Assembly (NCBI GenBank): GCA_020310875.1
Contig: CM035435.1
Span: forward strand, 66,853,997 to 66,917,996
Direction: 5' to 3'
DNA: 64,000 bases
From: Ceratopteris richardii
Taxonomy: Eukaryota > Streptophyta > Polypodiopsida > Polypodiales > Pteridaceae
Shown here: one piece after another, positions 19,508 to 29,958 of the stretch
Position numbering within the stretch: position 1 is the first letter of the stretch
Layout of the letters: the number at the start of each line of letters is the position of its first letter
The notes under the pieces: model-generated
The model's database searches: none
What the model saw: only the letters and a program-made list of their open reading frames with translations
Told to the model about the DNA's origin: nothing
Translations under genes and position numbers: made by a program

Positions 19508-20573
19508 TGTTGGTGCAACTACACAAGCCTTCACACTTGGCTAGGCATGGAAGGAAGAATGTACAATCACTTCATAAGGCATATGAACTTTGGCTTGTAA
19601 TATTTGGTCATTCACCATTTGTAAATGGATTAAACTCCTGAAGAATCTTTTAAGGACCTACATCTTGTGAAGGTGGGAAGGAAGATGAGTTATGAATTTC
19701 TCATGAGAGAATATCTCCTCATTTAGAGGAAGCACTTTTAGGTGGAGCTCTATTTAAATTTCAAATTCAAATTTGAAGAAAGTCATTATAAAAGGGACTT
19801 GTAAAGTCGCGGACAATAAGGCCTCTCCTTGGAGCTTATTTTCTGATCTTTTGTATAGGTTGAGGAGCATATACTATAGCTCACTCATCCTAGTATCATT
19901 GGGCATCATCATAATGTCAATGATGTTGTAAAATCATGTGGTATAATACATACATTTTATTGATCACATTTGTTGACTTCTCTATTATGTCTACTCAGAA
20001 CAGTGATTTTTGCATGACCATATCTTAGTGATCTCTCAATCATTTTTCATGTTCTATAGCTTCCTAGAACCAAATCAAGGCCTACTTTAAGCTGAAAAGG
20101 TTTGAAGGCATTTAGTTTAGCCAATTTGGAGAAATCTGCATTGAAGTGCTCTCTGGGCATTCTCTATACAGTCCCTAAAAAGTCGGGGGTAAGCATCCAA
20201 ATGCAAAATTGATTTCTCAATGTGTGGTTTATCATTTTAAGTGATTCCACTTGTAATCATTAGCTATCTAAGCTAATTAGATACCCTCAAAAGGATTTTG
20301 ATCAATTATTACTGTACTATGAGCACTGAGCAAAAGATCCAATAGGTGTCAACACCAAAATAGCACGTTTTTTATCACTAGCTATTTGTGAAGTTGTCTG
20401 TTTTTATCTAATTGTTTGAGGCATCATATCCAAAGTACATAGATGATTTTTTGGTGTCATTTGCAAGCTAAGAGGGCCTACTACATAACCCTGAAGTGAA
20501 ATAGGGCAGGTACAAAGCAGGTTTTGGTAGTACCACCTCACTTTCTTGAGGTATCCATACATCTCTTCCAACA
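19508..20573 (+). repeat. Family C 5' LTR (plus strand)
   Basis: Starts TGTTGGTGCAAC and ends CTTCCAACA directly before the primer site. Blocks such as TAGCTATCTAAG with AAAAGGA(A/T)TT are shared with the reverse complement of 14570-15581. Length about 1066 bp. Confidence 0.85.
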
Positions 20574-20574
20574 G

Positions 20575-20586
20575 TGGTATCAGAGC
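20575..20586 (+). other. Primer site for initiator tRNA-Met (family C)
   Basis: TGGTATCAGAGC, an exact match to the standard plant copia primer site, one base after the LTR end. Confidence 0.95.
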
Positions 20587-20599
20587 AAGTTGAGGTAAA

Positions 20600-21166
20600 A
20601 TGGGAGATGATTTCCCTTCTTTTATTGATAAATTGGACAAGAAGAACTATCCAACATGGTCCTTGAGGATGAAGACATATCTACAAGGAAGGAGTCTCTA
20701 TGGATACATATTAGGAGATGAGGAGATGCCCATTTTCAGAAGCAAAGCACAACCTACAAGAGAGGAGCTTTAAAGACTCAACTCATGGTGTGCCAAAGAT
20801 GCTTTAGCAAGGTCATATCTACTTAACTCTATCTCTGACTTCCTTTTTCCACACATTAGGAATTGTAAAACTTCCAAAAAGACTTCGGATACATTGTCTT
20901 CATATTTGTTTTCCAACACAAGAGCTAGAAAAAATCAACTATGGATTGAATTTAGCACTCAAAGGAAGCAACCCAAGCAGAATGTTTCAGAGTATGTGAC
21001 CAAGGTTAAAGATGTGGCTAATCAATTGGCAAGCATAGGAGAGGAGATTGAAGATGAGCAGATAGTGAGCCAGATGATAAGTGGGAAGCTTTCACAATTG
21101 CTATGGACTTATACATGGACATGGAGATTCCAGATCTTACCACACTCATGGGACAACTCTTTACCC
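20600..21166 (+). pseudogene. gag: Copia gag, N-terminal part (family C)
   Basis: ATG at 20600 starts the gag: FIDKLDKKNYPTWSLRMK and YLLNSISDFLFPHI are typical UBN2/copia gag positions, then VSEYVTKVKDVANQLASIGE. Lesions are a TAA near 20773 and a frameshift near 21090, after which AMDLYMDMEIPDLTTLMGQL continues in a new frame. The gene is cut at 21166 by a solo LTR and resumes at 21856. Confidence 0.85.
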
Positions 21167-21850
21167 TGTAAGAAAATAGTTACGCAATATAACACAGGAG
21201 CAATAGCAGAGAAGATAACAGATATAGGAGAATCTCAACAATTTTCTACTAGCAGCAAGTACAAAGATGATGGCATTGTCCACCCGTGCGCTCTCAAGGT
21301 AGAGCTTAAATGGTGATCTAGACAACTCTAGATAGGGAGATACAAGGTAGAGGTATGTTGGCTCAACTTGATGTTTCAGGTAGTGCAGAAGTCATGTATA
21401 TATAGGATCATGGGTGGCCTTCCGTGGACGGCTATACATGGGCGGTAGAGCGTGGGCGGCCACCGCCCGCGTAATTGCCATACACGGCTTAGACCGGTTG
21501 AACCGACCTAACAAATATAAATGATTTCTAACTCCGACATGGAATATTCTATGGAATATTCCCTTTACCGTCGCGCCGGGGGCGCTGCCCTCGAACCCCC
21601 ACCAGGGAGCCCGCTGGCCCCCTTGGACCCCCTAGCCGAGGCTGCTCCCCGCTGCCCCAGACCCCCCAATTGGGGACACTGGTAACTCCCTTTCCTTACA
21701 ATACCTTACATGATCCAATATGACCTTCATCCAACATGCAAGTTGGGATTCCCATCAATTGGGTAATGCACGCTTGGCTTCTCCTCATAACGGGGGCCTT
21801 ACAAAATGTGCATACAATCATGAGGGGTAGACATTGATCATATACTAACA
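21167..21850 (-). mobile_element. Family E solo LTR with perfect TACCC duplication
   Basis: A 684-bp unit starting TGTAAGAAAATAG and ending ATACTAACA, flanked on both sides by TACCC (21162-21166 and 21851-21855). It splits a copia gag. It has TG...CA ends and a 5-bp duplication but no internal domain, so it is a solo LTR left by recombination between two LTRs. It contains a 120-bp very GC-rich block at about 21565-21685 (runs of GGGGGC and GCCCC on opposite strands), which is missing from the E copy at 17.3 kb. Orientation is inferred. Confidence 0.9.
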
Positions 21851-21855
21851 TACCC

Positions 21856-22882
21856 ATGAATCCAAGCTCAACAAAAATGGAGAACCATCAAGAGGTAACA
21901 ACTCTCTGCCCTATACACAAATAAAGGAAATTCTAAAGATAAAAGGAAGAGCAAGAAAGTAGAGGATGAAGGTACTACTTCTAAAGCTAACTATGGAGGG
22001 AGAGGTAGGAATTCAAGAGGAAGAGGCAGAGGAGGTAAGCAAGGTACGGGGAGACCTTTCAACTCTTCCCCATGCAACATATGTGGATTGTCGAATCACA
22101 CTATAGATGAATGTTATAGGAACTTCACGAATCAGAGAGGAAGAGGATTTCAAAGAGGTGGCTACTCACAATCAAGAGGAAGCTTCAACCATAATCAAGG
22201 CTACAACCATGGCTACAACAACAATTATCAAGGAGGATACAAATCAAGAAAGGACTTCAACAATTCCATAGAGGATCAAGAGGATTCTCTTCTTATTATG
22301 AACATGACTTCAAAACAAGGTATGAATGATGAGCACCTCTTCTATATTGACTCAGGTTGTTCAAACCATGTAGCATGCAATGTAGCTCTTCTTTCTGGTC
22401 TTGAGGAACCCAAGGGTAAGCACCATGTGCAGACAGGTGATGAAACCAAGCATTCAATGGTCAAGGTAGGAAATGTCAAAACCTCTAATGGGAATAGAAA
22501 TCTTTTGAGCAGGGTTCTTTATGTACCTATAATCACCAAGAATTTGATGAGTGTTGGACAGATAGTGGAAAAAGGGTTGCAGGTTAGATTCAACAAATAT
22601 GGAGCTTTTGTGGAGGACCCCCAACATGGATTTAAGAGAATTGCCAAGGGAGAAAAAATAGGTAGACTATTTACATTTGAGCTTAAGGACACTAAAAACA
22701 TTGCACTTTATAATTACAAGGATCAAACATTGTCTGAGTTAGAGATTTGGTATAAAAGATTAGGGCATATTGGTGAGAGAGCCTTGAAGAAAATATGTAG
22801 AGATCAATGTGTGCTTGGGATACCTAATGTATCCAAGCAACACATGATCTACAAATGTGGTGCTTGTCATTTTGGTAAATAA
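21856..22882 (+). pseudogene. Copia gag end, zinc knuckle, protease and pre-integrase (family C)
   Basis: Gag resumes after the solo LTR. An Arg/Gly-rich stretch (RGRGFQRGGYSQSRG) surrounds a CCHC knuckle with CNICGLSNHTIDECY. The protease has YIDSGCSNHVACN with its catalytic Asp. The pre-integrase zinc region follows (IWYKRLGHIGERALKKI ... CGACHFGK) with the H2C2 ligands mostly visible. A TAA at 22880 separates it from integrase, where the frame simply continues. The 264-codon ORF from 22088 is intact. Confidence 0.85.
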
Positions 22883-23830
22883 CATGGGTTACCCTTTACA
22901 AAGAAAGGCTACATGCATGAGGATTACTTGGAACTTGTCCACACAGATGTGTGGGGACCAAGCAAGGACCCTTCAATTTCAGGCTCAAGGTATTTTGTAT
23001 CATTCATTGATGATTTCAGTAGGTGGAATATCTTGTATTTCATGATGCACAAAGATGAAGTGTTCCATTGTTTCAAAAAATATCTTGCACTTGTAGAAAA
23101 TCAAACAGGAAGAAGTCTAAAGAGGATAAGGTCAGATGGAGGAGGTGAGTACTTCTCCAATGAATTTGATGCATTTTTGCAGGACAGAGGTATCAAAAGG
23201 GAGATTACTACAAGGTATACCCCTGAGCAAAATGGGGTAGCAGAGAGGAGAAATAGGTGAGTTGTGGAAACAGCTAGATCAATGCTTAATGAAAAGAGGT
23301 TACCTAATTATTTGTGGGCAAAGAGTGTTTCTACTTCCACTTATATTATTAATAGGTTGCCATCCAAATCACTTGATGGGATGACCCCATATGAAGCATG
23401 GCATGGTAGAAGGCCATCACTTGATCATTGTAGAATATTTAGATGTGTTGATTATGTGCATGTTCCATCTCAAATCAGAGGTAAGCTAGACCCTAAGGTA
23501 GAGAAGTGCATTTTCATTGGGTATGATTTAAATCAGAAAGGATATAGGTTTTATAATCCATCCAACAAAGGATTTATGGTCAGTAGAGATGTTGTGTTTG
23601 ATGAGAATGATTCTTGGTTTGAAAGTGAATGCAGGAAAGTCAAATTGCCATATGACTTGGAAGAGGTCAGTAGAGATGTTGTGTTTGATGAGAATGATTC
23701 TTGGTTTGAAAGTGAATGCAGGAAAGTCAAATTGCCATATGACTTGGAAGAGGAGTTTTCAAGTCTCACCAAGGGGAGCCAAGTCAAATTGAAGACATCA
23801 AATCAGATGATGAAGACACCATCAACCTAG
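22883..23830 (+). pseudogene. Copia integrase (family C)
   Basis: Integrase core with HTDVWGPS (first Asp), RSDGGGEYFSNEF (second Asp) and EQNGVAERRNR (Glu), the D-D-E triad of copia. It is interrupted by a TGA at 23258 between NR and VVETARSML. The C-terminal region reads TPYEAWHGRRPSLDH and KCIFIGYD, which are standard copia motifs. A perfect 87-bp tandem duplication (23579-23752) doubles the segment containing SRDVVFDENDSWFE. Confidence 0.88.
23579..23752 (+). repeat. Perfect 87-bp tandem duplication
   Basis: Two identical 87-bp copies, 23579-23665 and 23666-23752, both coding for 29 residues in frame. No mismatch was seen, so the duplication is recent relative to the other lesions of this element. 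Confidence 0.95.
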
Positions 23831-24320
23831 AAGAATTCAAAGCATGGAAATCAAAGGGCAAAGCCAAGATGAAGAGGTTGGAAGACTTACCTGAATCATC
23901 CAACCAAGCTCTAAGGAGATCACAAAGGGAGAGTAAGAAGCCAATAAGATATGGGTATGACACTTCATTAGTTACTAAGCATTCCATTTAGCTTGCTAAA
24001 GATTTATCACTTGAGGAACCTTCTTCATATGAAGAAGCAAGTACCAAGGCAGAATGGAAGGAAGCTATGGATGAAGAAATAGAAGCACTCCAAGAGAATG
24101 ATACTTGGCAACTAGTACCCAAGAAGGCATCAATGAAGGTAATTGGTTCTAGATGGATTTATAAAATCAAAAGGAACTCAAATGGATCCATAAATAGGTA
24201 TAAAGCTAGACTTGTGGCTAAGGGTTTTACACAAACCTGAGTTGATTATCAAGAGACATTTTTACCTATGGCTAAAATGCCAACCATCAGAGTATTGGTA
24301 AAATCTAGGAATTGGAATAT
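23831..24320 (+). pseudogene. Copia linker and start of reverse transcriptase (family C)
   Basis: After the linker, RT begins: EAMDEEIEALQENDTWQLVP, GSRWIYKIKRNSNGSINRYKARLVAKGFTQ, then a TGA. Coding similarity ends near 24320 (PTIRVLVKSRNW), where unrelated sequence begins. The catalytic YVDD region is absent. Confidence 0.82.
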
Positions 24321-24708
24321 GTATGTTACACTTATGTGTTCCTCGAGTAGCTTTGATGTGAACATTTTCCCTATACATGGGCACTTTTTACTCTAGTGCT
24401 GGCTAGATGTTTTTTCCCCATGTTACCACATACTTGATACTCTCATATGTGTTGGTACTTTGTACTTATTCCAGCCATCATCTTCTCCATGTGTCTTGCT
24501 GGGTTTGTCTCCTTGTGTGTGCTTCTTGTGTGTCTCCAAGAAACATTTCAGCAGGTGTGTTGGGGTTTTACCCCCATTTCAAAGCCATTCGTGCAGTCAG
24601 AATTGCCATCAAAGTGACAGTTTGTGAGCTGAAATTTCAGCATTCATTTCAGCTTTCGTCAAAGTCAAAATTTTGTCACATTCTTGTTCCTTTGTGAAAT
24701 AGCAGGCA

Positions 24709-25300
24709 GGAATGACTTGTTTGGCATGCTTCAAGCTGAAGATAGGCTTGATGGGACCAACTATCTGATGTGGTCTTACATGATGAAGCATGTTCTTGTT
24801 GCTAAACAAGTCTGGAACATAGTGGCAGATGTAGATTGAAGACCCGCAGGTTCTTCTACTTCACAGTCTACTATCACAGATGGAGCTTCTTCTTTGAGTA
24901 TACTAGTTTCTCCTTCTCCACCTACACAAGAACAGCTTAGATGGGATGGAAAAAGATTCTCAAGCTCATGCTTTGATTGCGCTTTTTAGTGAAGCATCAT
25001 ATAGTTCCACACATTTGATCATGTTCTACATCGAGACAGGCATGGAACACTCTTGCTTCTTTGTATGTCGTGCATAATGAAGCACGTGTTGCATATTTGA
25101 GAAAGCAACTTGAGGTAGATGGGATCATTCTGGATGCATCACTCATTTCTACATTGTTGAAAGGATTACTGGAATCCTTTCAAAGCTTTGCTAATACTCT
25201 CTGTTTGGTTGCAAAAGGAAATCCTAATATGTATGCATTTGATGAGGTTTTTGTCTCTTCTTTTGCAAGAAGAGCAATCTAGAGTGAATAGGAGTGGTTT
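24709..25300 (+). pseudogene. gag: Copia gag remnant
   Basis: Reads DLFGMLQAEDRLDGTNYLMW and HVLVAKQVWNIVADV, matching the family A gag at 30631 (EDKLDGTNYPLWAYMM). It is broken by a TGA and frameshifts; a later piece (25061-25282) keeps NEARVAYLRKQLE and LLESFQSFANTL. UBN2-type gag, non-functional. Confidence 0.82.
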
Positions 25301-25302
25301 GA

Positions 25303-26628
25303 TTGAGGGAACACAAGCACTTGCACATCTCACAAAAGGGGAAAAGCAAGTATGGTTCAGCTTTGGATTCATCAAAACCAAAGCCTCAAGCTTCCTCTTC
25401 CACTCATTCCTCTAATGATGCAGATTTGCAAAAGAAGAAGAGATGCAAATATTGCCGAAAGGCTGGTCATACTATTGATGAGTGTAGAAAGCTTGCTAAA
25501 TGCAATGAAAAGAAGAAGGAATCCGGCATGTCTATAGCTGAAAATTCAGCAAATGTAAAGAATGATGAAGCTAACATGGCTCAAGATTTTTGGGCATGTG
25601 TTGTTACATGTCATTATGATGCTTCTTTGCATTCTAAATGTATGGTTGTGAGTGAGGCTGATTCGGATTGGTTCTTTGATAGTGGTGCTTCAAAGCACAT
25701 AACATCATGCAAAATATTTTTTGCCTCTTTGAAAGATGCACCCAAAGGAGGACATGTGGTGTGTGCAAACAATGCCTCTTATCCTATCATTGGAGTAGGA
25801 GAAATTGAGCTTACGGCTGCAAATAGAGGTGTGATTCTCTTGAAAAATGCATTCTATGTGCCTGGTATCAAGAAGAACTTAATTTCAGTTCCGTTGATTG
25901 CCAAAGTTGGCCTTCATGTACACTTTGTTGATGATAAGTGTATAGTTCATGATTTCAGTAATGGCGATGTTATCGTGATGTCCAGTACATTATGTAATGG
26001 TTTGTATCACATGGATACATACAAAAGGGCTGCATCGAATGCCTTGGTTGCTCATACTTCTTCCATGGTTGAAATGGAGCTTTGGCATGCTCGTTTTGGT
26101 CACTTGAACTTCAATAGTTTGCTTTACTTGCAAAAGAAGGACATGTTTATTGGTTTGCCTACACTTGAGTCCATTGAAAAGCATGCATATGAAGGTTGCA
26201 TTCTTGGAAAAATGCATCGTGCTTCTTTTCCAAAAGATGGTCATACACACACTACAAGAAAATTGCAGCTTGTTCATAGTGATGTATGTGGTCCCATCAA
26301 GACTCCATCTTTTGGGAAACATGTATATTTTGTTACCTTCATTGATGATGCTACTCGCCATACATGGGTGTATCCTATGAAAGCAAAGAATGAGGTATTT
26401 TCTTGCTTCAAAGCATTTTTAGCTATGGCTGAAATTTTTTCTTCACAAAAGCTTTTGACTCTACGCACAAATCGTAGTGGTGAATACACATCACATGAGT
26501 TTAATGCTTTTCTTCATGAAAGGGGTATTTCAAACCAATGTACGGTGCCATATACACCTCAGCAAAATGGTGTTGTCGAGCGTAAAAATAGAACTCTACT
26601 TGAAATGGCACGATGTATGGTTAAATGA
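25303..26628 (+). CDS. Copia knuckle, protease, pre-integrase and integrase core
   Basis: A 441-codon uninterrupted frame. A CCHC knuckle (CKYCRKAGHTIDEC) comes first, then protease WFFDSGASKHITS, pre-integrase zinc region (LWHARFGHLNFNSLL ... GCILGKM), and integrase with HSDVCGPIKTPSFG, FIDDATRHTWVYPM and QQNGVVERKNR. The second catalytic Asp is changed: LRTNRSGEY instead of the usual RTDRGGEY. The integrase is therefore predicted inactive although the ORF is open. It ends in a TGA that interrupts VK-KHLL, after which the frame continues. Confidence 0.88.
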   Translation: MREHKHLHISQKGKSKYGSALDSSKPKPQASSSTHSSNDADLQKKKRCKYCRKAGHTIDECRKLAKCNEKKKESGMSIAENSANVKNDEANMAQDFWACVVTCHYDASLHSKCMVVSEADSDWFFDSGASKHITSCKIFFASLKDAPKGGHVVCANNASYPIIGVGEIELTAANRGVILLKNAFYVPGIKKNLISVPLIAKVGLHVHFVDDKCIVHDFSNGDVIVMSSTLCNGLYHMDTYKRAASNALVAHTSSMVEMELWHARFGHLNFNSLLYLQKKDMFIGLPTLESIEKHAYEGCILGKMHRASFPKDGHTHTTRKLQLVHSDVCGPIKTPSFGKHVYFVTFIDDATRHTWVYPMKAKNEVFSCFKAFLAMAEIFSSQKLLTLRTNRSGEYTSHEFNAFLHERGISNQCTVPYTPQQNGVVERKNRTLLEMARCMVK

Positions 26629-27285
26629 AAGCATCTTCTTGATCAGTTTTGGATGGAAGCAGTCATGTGTGCAAATCATGTGTTGAATCATTGCCCTACA
26701 AAAGCATTGCGAGTCATCACTCCTTATGAGGCTTGGAATGGTCATAAGCCTATGGGTAGTCATATGCGTGTGTTTGGTTGTTTGGCATATGCTATTCTGC
26801 CATCACAACAATGTCACAAACTTGATGACAAGACAAAGAAATGTATATTTTTTGGTTATAGTGCCGAAAGTAAGGGACATTGTTTATACCATCCATTGAC
26901 GAACACAATTATTGTGAGTCGAGATGTGGTATTTGTTGAAAATTTAGTTTTCCCTTTACTCGAATGCAAAAAACAGCCAACAGTTAGCTCACAAGATGTG
27001 TTCGATACACTCATGGCTTTGTTCCAAAATGGTGCGCTTGACTACGGCCATGTAGACCAGCCAACTGAGGCTCAAAGGGCTGAAAAATTCCAGCCAAATA
27101 GGGCTGAAAATGCAAAGAATTTCCAACCAAACATGGTTGAAAAATTTCAACCAAAAATTGTCAAAACTGCTAGAAATTTCCAGCCACATATGGCTGAACA
27201 TTTGCATCAAAATATGGCTGAAAATGAGCATGAAATTTAGCCCACACATGATATACATGTTGAAGATGTATTACATAATGAACGC
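26629..27285 (+). pseudogene. Copia integrase C-terminus and linker with FQPN-type repeats
   Basis: Continues in the same frame after the TGA with FWMEAVMCANHVLNHCPTKA, TPYEAWNGHKPMGSH and KCIFFGYSAESKG. The linker (about 27085-27240) holds an imperfect peptide repeat: AEKFQPNR, AENAKNFQPN, VEKFQPK, ARNFQPHMAE, HQNMAEN. It ends in a TAG at 27238 that precedes PTHDIHVED. Confidence 0.78.
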
Positions 27286-28095
27286 ATGTCTATCAAAAGT
27301 GCACAATCTATGCCGAAGTGGTTGAAACAAACTTTGGAGGACAGCAAATTGAGTGCACCTTTACTTGGTAGAACAAGATCAAGCTCTCACCATGCATCAA
27401 ATAATTTTGTGGATTATTCTCTTATTGCTACAGCATGTAATAAAGAGCCACTTTCTTTTGAAGATGCATGTGAAGATCCACAATTGATGAGTGCTATGCA
27501 ATCAAAAATGTATTCCATACATAGGAATGGTACTTGGGAGTTATGTGAATTGCCAAAAGGAAAGAATGCCATTGGTACAAAGTGGGTTTTGGAAAGTGCA
27601 TCAGTTGGACATAAAAACAACCTTCTTGAATGGTGATTTGCAAGAAGAGGTTTATGTGAAGAAACCTCCTAGATTTGCTATGAAAGGGAAAGAACATATG
27701 GTTTGTCGCTTGCATAAAGCCTTGTATGGTCTCAAGCAAGCTCCACATGCATGGTATGACAAAATCCATAAGCACTTGATTGCTCTTGGCTTCACATGTA
27801 GTCCGATTGAAAGCACACTCTATGTACACAAAAATAGGGTTGATCTTATAGTGCTTGTTCTTTATGTCGATGACATACTCTTGACTGGGTCATGTGATGC
27901 AAAACTTGAAATTCTTATGGATGATTTGCAGCATACTTTTGATGTCACTTATCTTTCTCTTTTGAGCTACTATCTTGGCATCTAGTCTGTATCTGTTGAG
28001 GGGGGAATCGTTATGCATCAAGCAAAGTATGTTGAAAAACTACTTCAGCGTTTTGACTTTGAGGATTGTAAGCCAATTTCCACACTAGTTGAGAT
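27286..28095 (+). pseudogene. Copia reverse transcriptase with internal deletion
   Basis: Begins MPKWLKQTLEDSKL and reaches KNAIGTKWV, then jumps to VHQLDIKTTFLNGDLQEEVYV in another frame. About 70 residues normally between these motifs are missing. The rest keeps LHKALYGLKQAPHAWYDK and the catalytic VLYVDDILLTG (YVDD). A TAG interrupts YYLGI, and similarity ends near 28095 (FEDCKPISTP), at the tail-to-tail junction. Confidence 0.82.
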
Positions 28096-28930
28096 CATCA
28101 ATAAGTGCATCATGTACATCTGCATCAGAAATGGAATTATCTGCATCATCACATGAAACCTGCAAAGGCTAAGAAGTTGCCTCATTGGGACCAACACTAG
28201 ACTGTCCACTTGTAAAAAGAGGAAGCAAAGTATCATACATGTCTTTGGAGCTAACAGATGTCTCCTTAGTACATGAAAGCAATGGTTGAATAGCATTTTC
28301 CACAAAAAAAACATCACGGCTAACCAGAATGCGTTTAGTCTGTGGATGATACAGACGATAGCCTTTACTTTCAGAACTGTACACAACAAAAATACATTTT
28401 ACTGCTTTATCATCCAATTTTTTACGATTTTGTTCACGCACTAATGCATATGCCAGACAACCAAAAACACGCAGATGAGCAACAGATGGCTTGCGGTCAT
28501 CCCAAGCCTCATATGGAGTGATAGACTGCAGCGCTTTAGTGGGACACCTATTCAGTACATATGCTGCACACATGATAGCCTCAAGCCAGAAACTATGTGG
28601 TAAAGCCTGACTCTTGACCATACACCTCGCCATCTCCATGAGTGACCTATTCTTTCATTCAGCAACTCCATTCTGTTGAGGTGTATACGGCACTGTACAC
28701 TGGTGTTTTATCCCACCTTCAACCAGAAATGCATTAAAATCAGAAGACATATACTCCCCCCTCGATCAGAACAGAGGGTGCCCATTTCACATGGTGATAG
28801 ATTTTCAGCCAAAACCAAAAATTGTTTGAAGCACATGAACAATTCGGACTTTGCCTTCAATGGATATACCCATGCATGCCTGGAAAAATCATCGATGAAA
28901 GTCACGAAGTAAAGATAATTCCCAAAAGAA
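28090..28930 (-). pseudogene. Copia integrase and linker (family A)
   Basis: Contains MTFIDDFSRHAWVYPLKAKS, then a decayed catalytic region (TLCSDRGGSIC), PYTPQQNGVAE with a stop, CMVKSQALPHSFWLEA and TPYEAWDDRKPSVAH. The linker at 28169 reaches a TAG (NEATS), then DADVHDALIDD, where similarity ends. Frameshifts near 28700 and 28640. Confidence 0.82.
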
Positions 28931-28935
28931 GGTGT

Positions 28936-29958
28936 CTACATAGGACCACAGATATCACTATGTACAAGTTCCAATTTCTGAGTAGCCCGAACTGAACCAT
29001 CTTTTGGAAAGGACGAACGCTGCATTTTGCCCAAAATAAAGCCATGTTTTCCAGGTGCCTCAAGTTTGGGCAAGGAGGACACCATTTCGGATTTCTCCAG
29101 GCGTAGCAAACTAGCAAAATTCAGATGACCAAAGTGTGCATGCCAAAGCTTTGCATCTGACATATCCTGAGAATCATTTACTGCACATGCCAAATCATTT
29201 ACAGATCTTTCATAGTCTATGAGCTTATACAGCCCACGACATAAAATGCCAGAAGCAATAATCATATCGCCATTTGACAGATCATGAATTGTACACCTGT
29301 CATCAACAAATTTCCCAACCAAGCCAATCTTGGCTAATGCAAAAACTGATAACAAGTTCTTCTTGATCCCTGGCACGAATAAAGCACCTGACAAAGTGAA
29401 AGAACCACCATCAGCAGTAGTCAAAATGATCTTACCAACTCCCATAACAGGATAAGAGGAGTTGTTGGCGCATGTAACAATATTCCATATAGGAGCAAGC
29501 TCGAGTGAAGAGAAGAAACTGCGTTGCGAGGTAATATGTTTTGTCGCCCCACTGTCAAAATACCAAACATCTGAGTCTACTACAGACATGCACTGCTCAT
29601 GAGAAGATGGGTCAAAACTGCAAATAATAGTAAATGCCCATTCTTCTTCCTGCAGAAGATTAGCAAACTCCGTTTTTTGTGTAGAGGCTTCTGCAACAAC
29701 CGTTCCCGCCTCTTTCTTCTTTGCCTCTTTTGCAGCAAGCTTTGGACAGTTTTTTATGATATGATCCTTCCCTTTATAGTACTTACAAAACAATTTATGA
29801 TTTTTTCTCATCTTTGTCTTGGTTCTTCGAATGTGCATCATTTGCAGATTTCTGCTTACTAGTAGAAGAGCTCCATTTTCCTTTGCCCTTCTGACTAGCC
29901 AGGAAAGCTTGATCTTCAACACGCATAATGGACCTGTTCTGCCTGGACTAATCTTCAT
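28936..29958 (-). CDS. Copia knuckle, protease and pre-integrase (family A)
   Basis: A 340-codon open frame. The knuckle is damaged (CKYYKGKDHIIKNC, second Cys to Tyr). Protease has VWYFDSGATKHITSQ with its Asp. The pre-integrase region reads KLWHAHFGHLNFASLL and GFILGKMQRSSFPKDG; one of its expected cysteines is absent (GKHGFILGK, where the related element has YEGCILGK). The frame ends at HSDICGPM, the start of integrase, and continues in another frame. Confidence 0.85.
   Translation of the reverse strand: MKISPGRTGPLCVLKIKLSWLVRRAKENGALLLVSRNLQMMHIRRTKTKMRKNHKLFCKYYKGKDHIIKNCPKLAAKEAKKKEAGTVVAEASTQKTEFANLLQEEEWAFTIICSFDPSSHEQCMSVVDSDVWYFDSGATKHITSQRSFFSSLELAPIWNIVTCANNSSYPVMGVGKIILTTADGGSFTLSGALFVPGIKKNLLSVFALAKIGLVGKFVDDRCTIHDLSNGDMIIASGILCRGLYKLIDYERSVNDLACAVNDSQDMSDAKLWHAHFGHLNFASLLRLEKSEMVSSLPKLEAPGKHGFILGKMQRSSFPKDGSVRATQKLELVHSDICGPM

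Larger units (their letters stand above)
19508..24320 (+). mobile_element. Family C copia element, 3' truncated
   Basis: A plus-strand copia element with a 5' LTR (19508-20573), initiator-Met primer site, gag, zinc knuckle, protease, integrase and the start of RT. It ends abruptly inside RT near 24320, with no 3' LTR. It is interrupted by a solo family E LTR at 21167-21850, and carries several stops and frameshifts. The LTR is homologous to the minus-strand pair at 14.6-17.1 kb. Confidence 0.88.
24321..28095 (+). mobile_element. Copia element body, plus strand, without LTRs
   Basis: From about 24710 a second copia element reads rightwards with gag, knuckle, protease, integrase and RT. It ends inside RT near 28095 at a tail-to-tail junction with a minus-strand element. 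Bases 24321-24709 look like its leader; I see no LTR or primer site there. Its proteins are related to family A (same SFPKDG, CMVKS, ALQ/LRVITPYEAW patterns). Confidence 0.78.
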
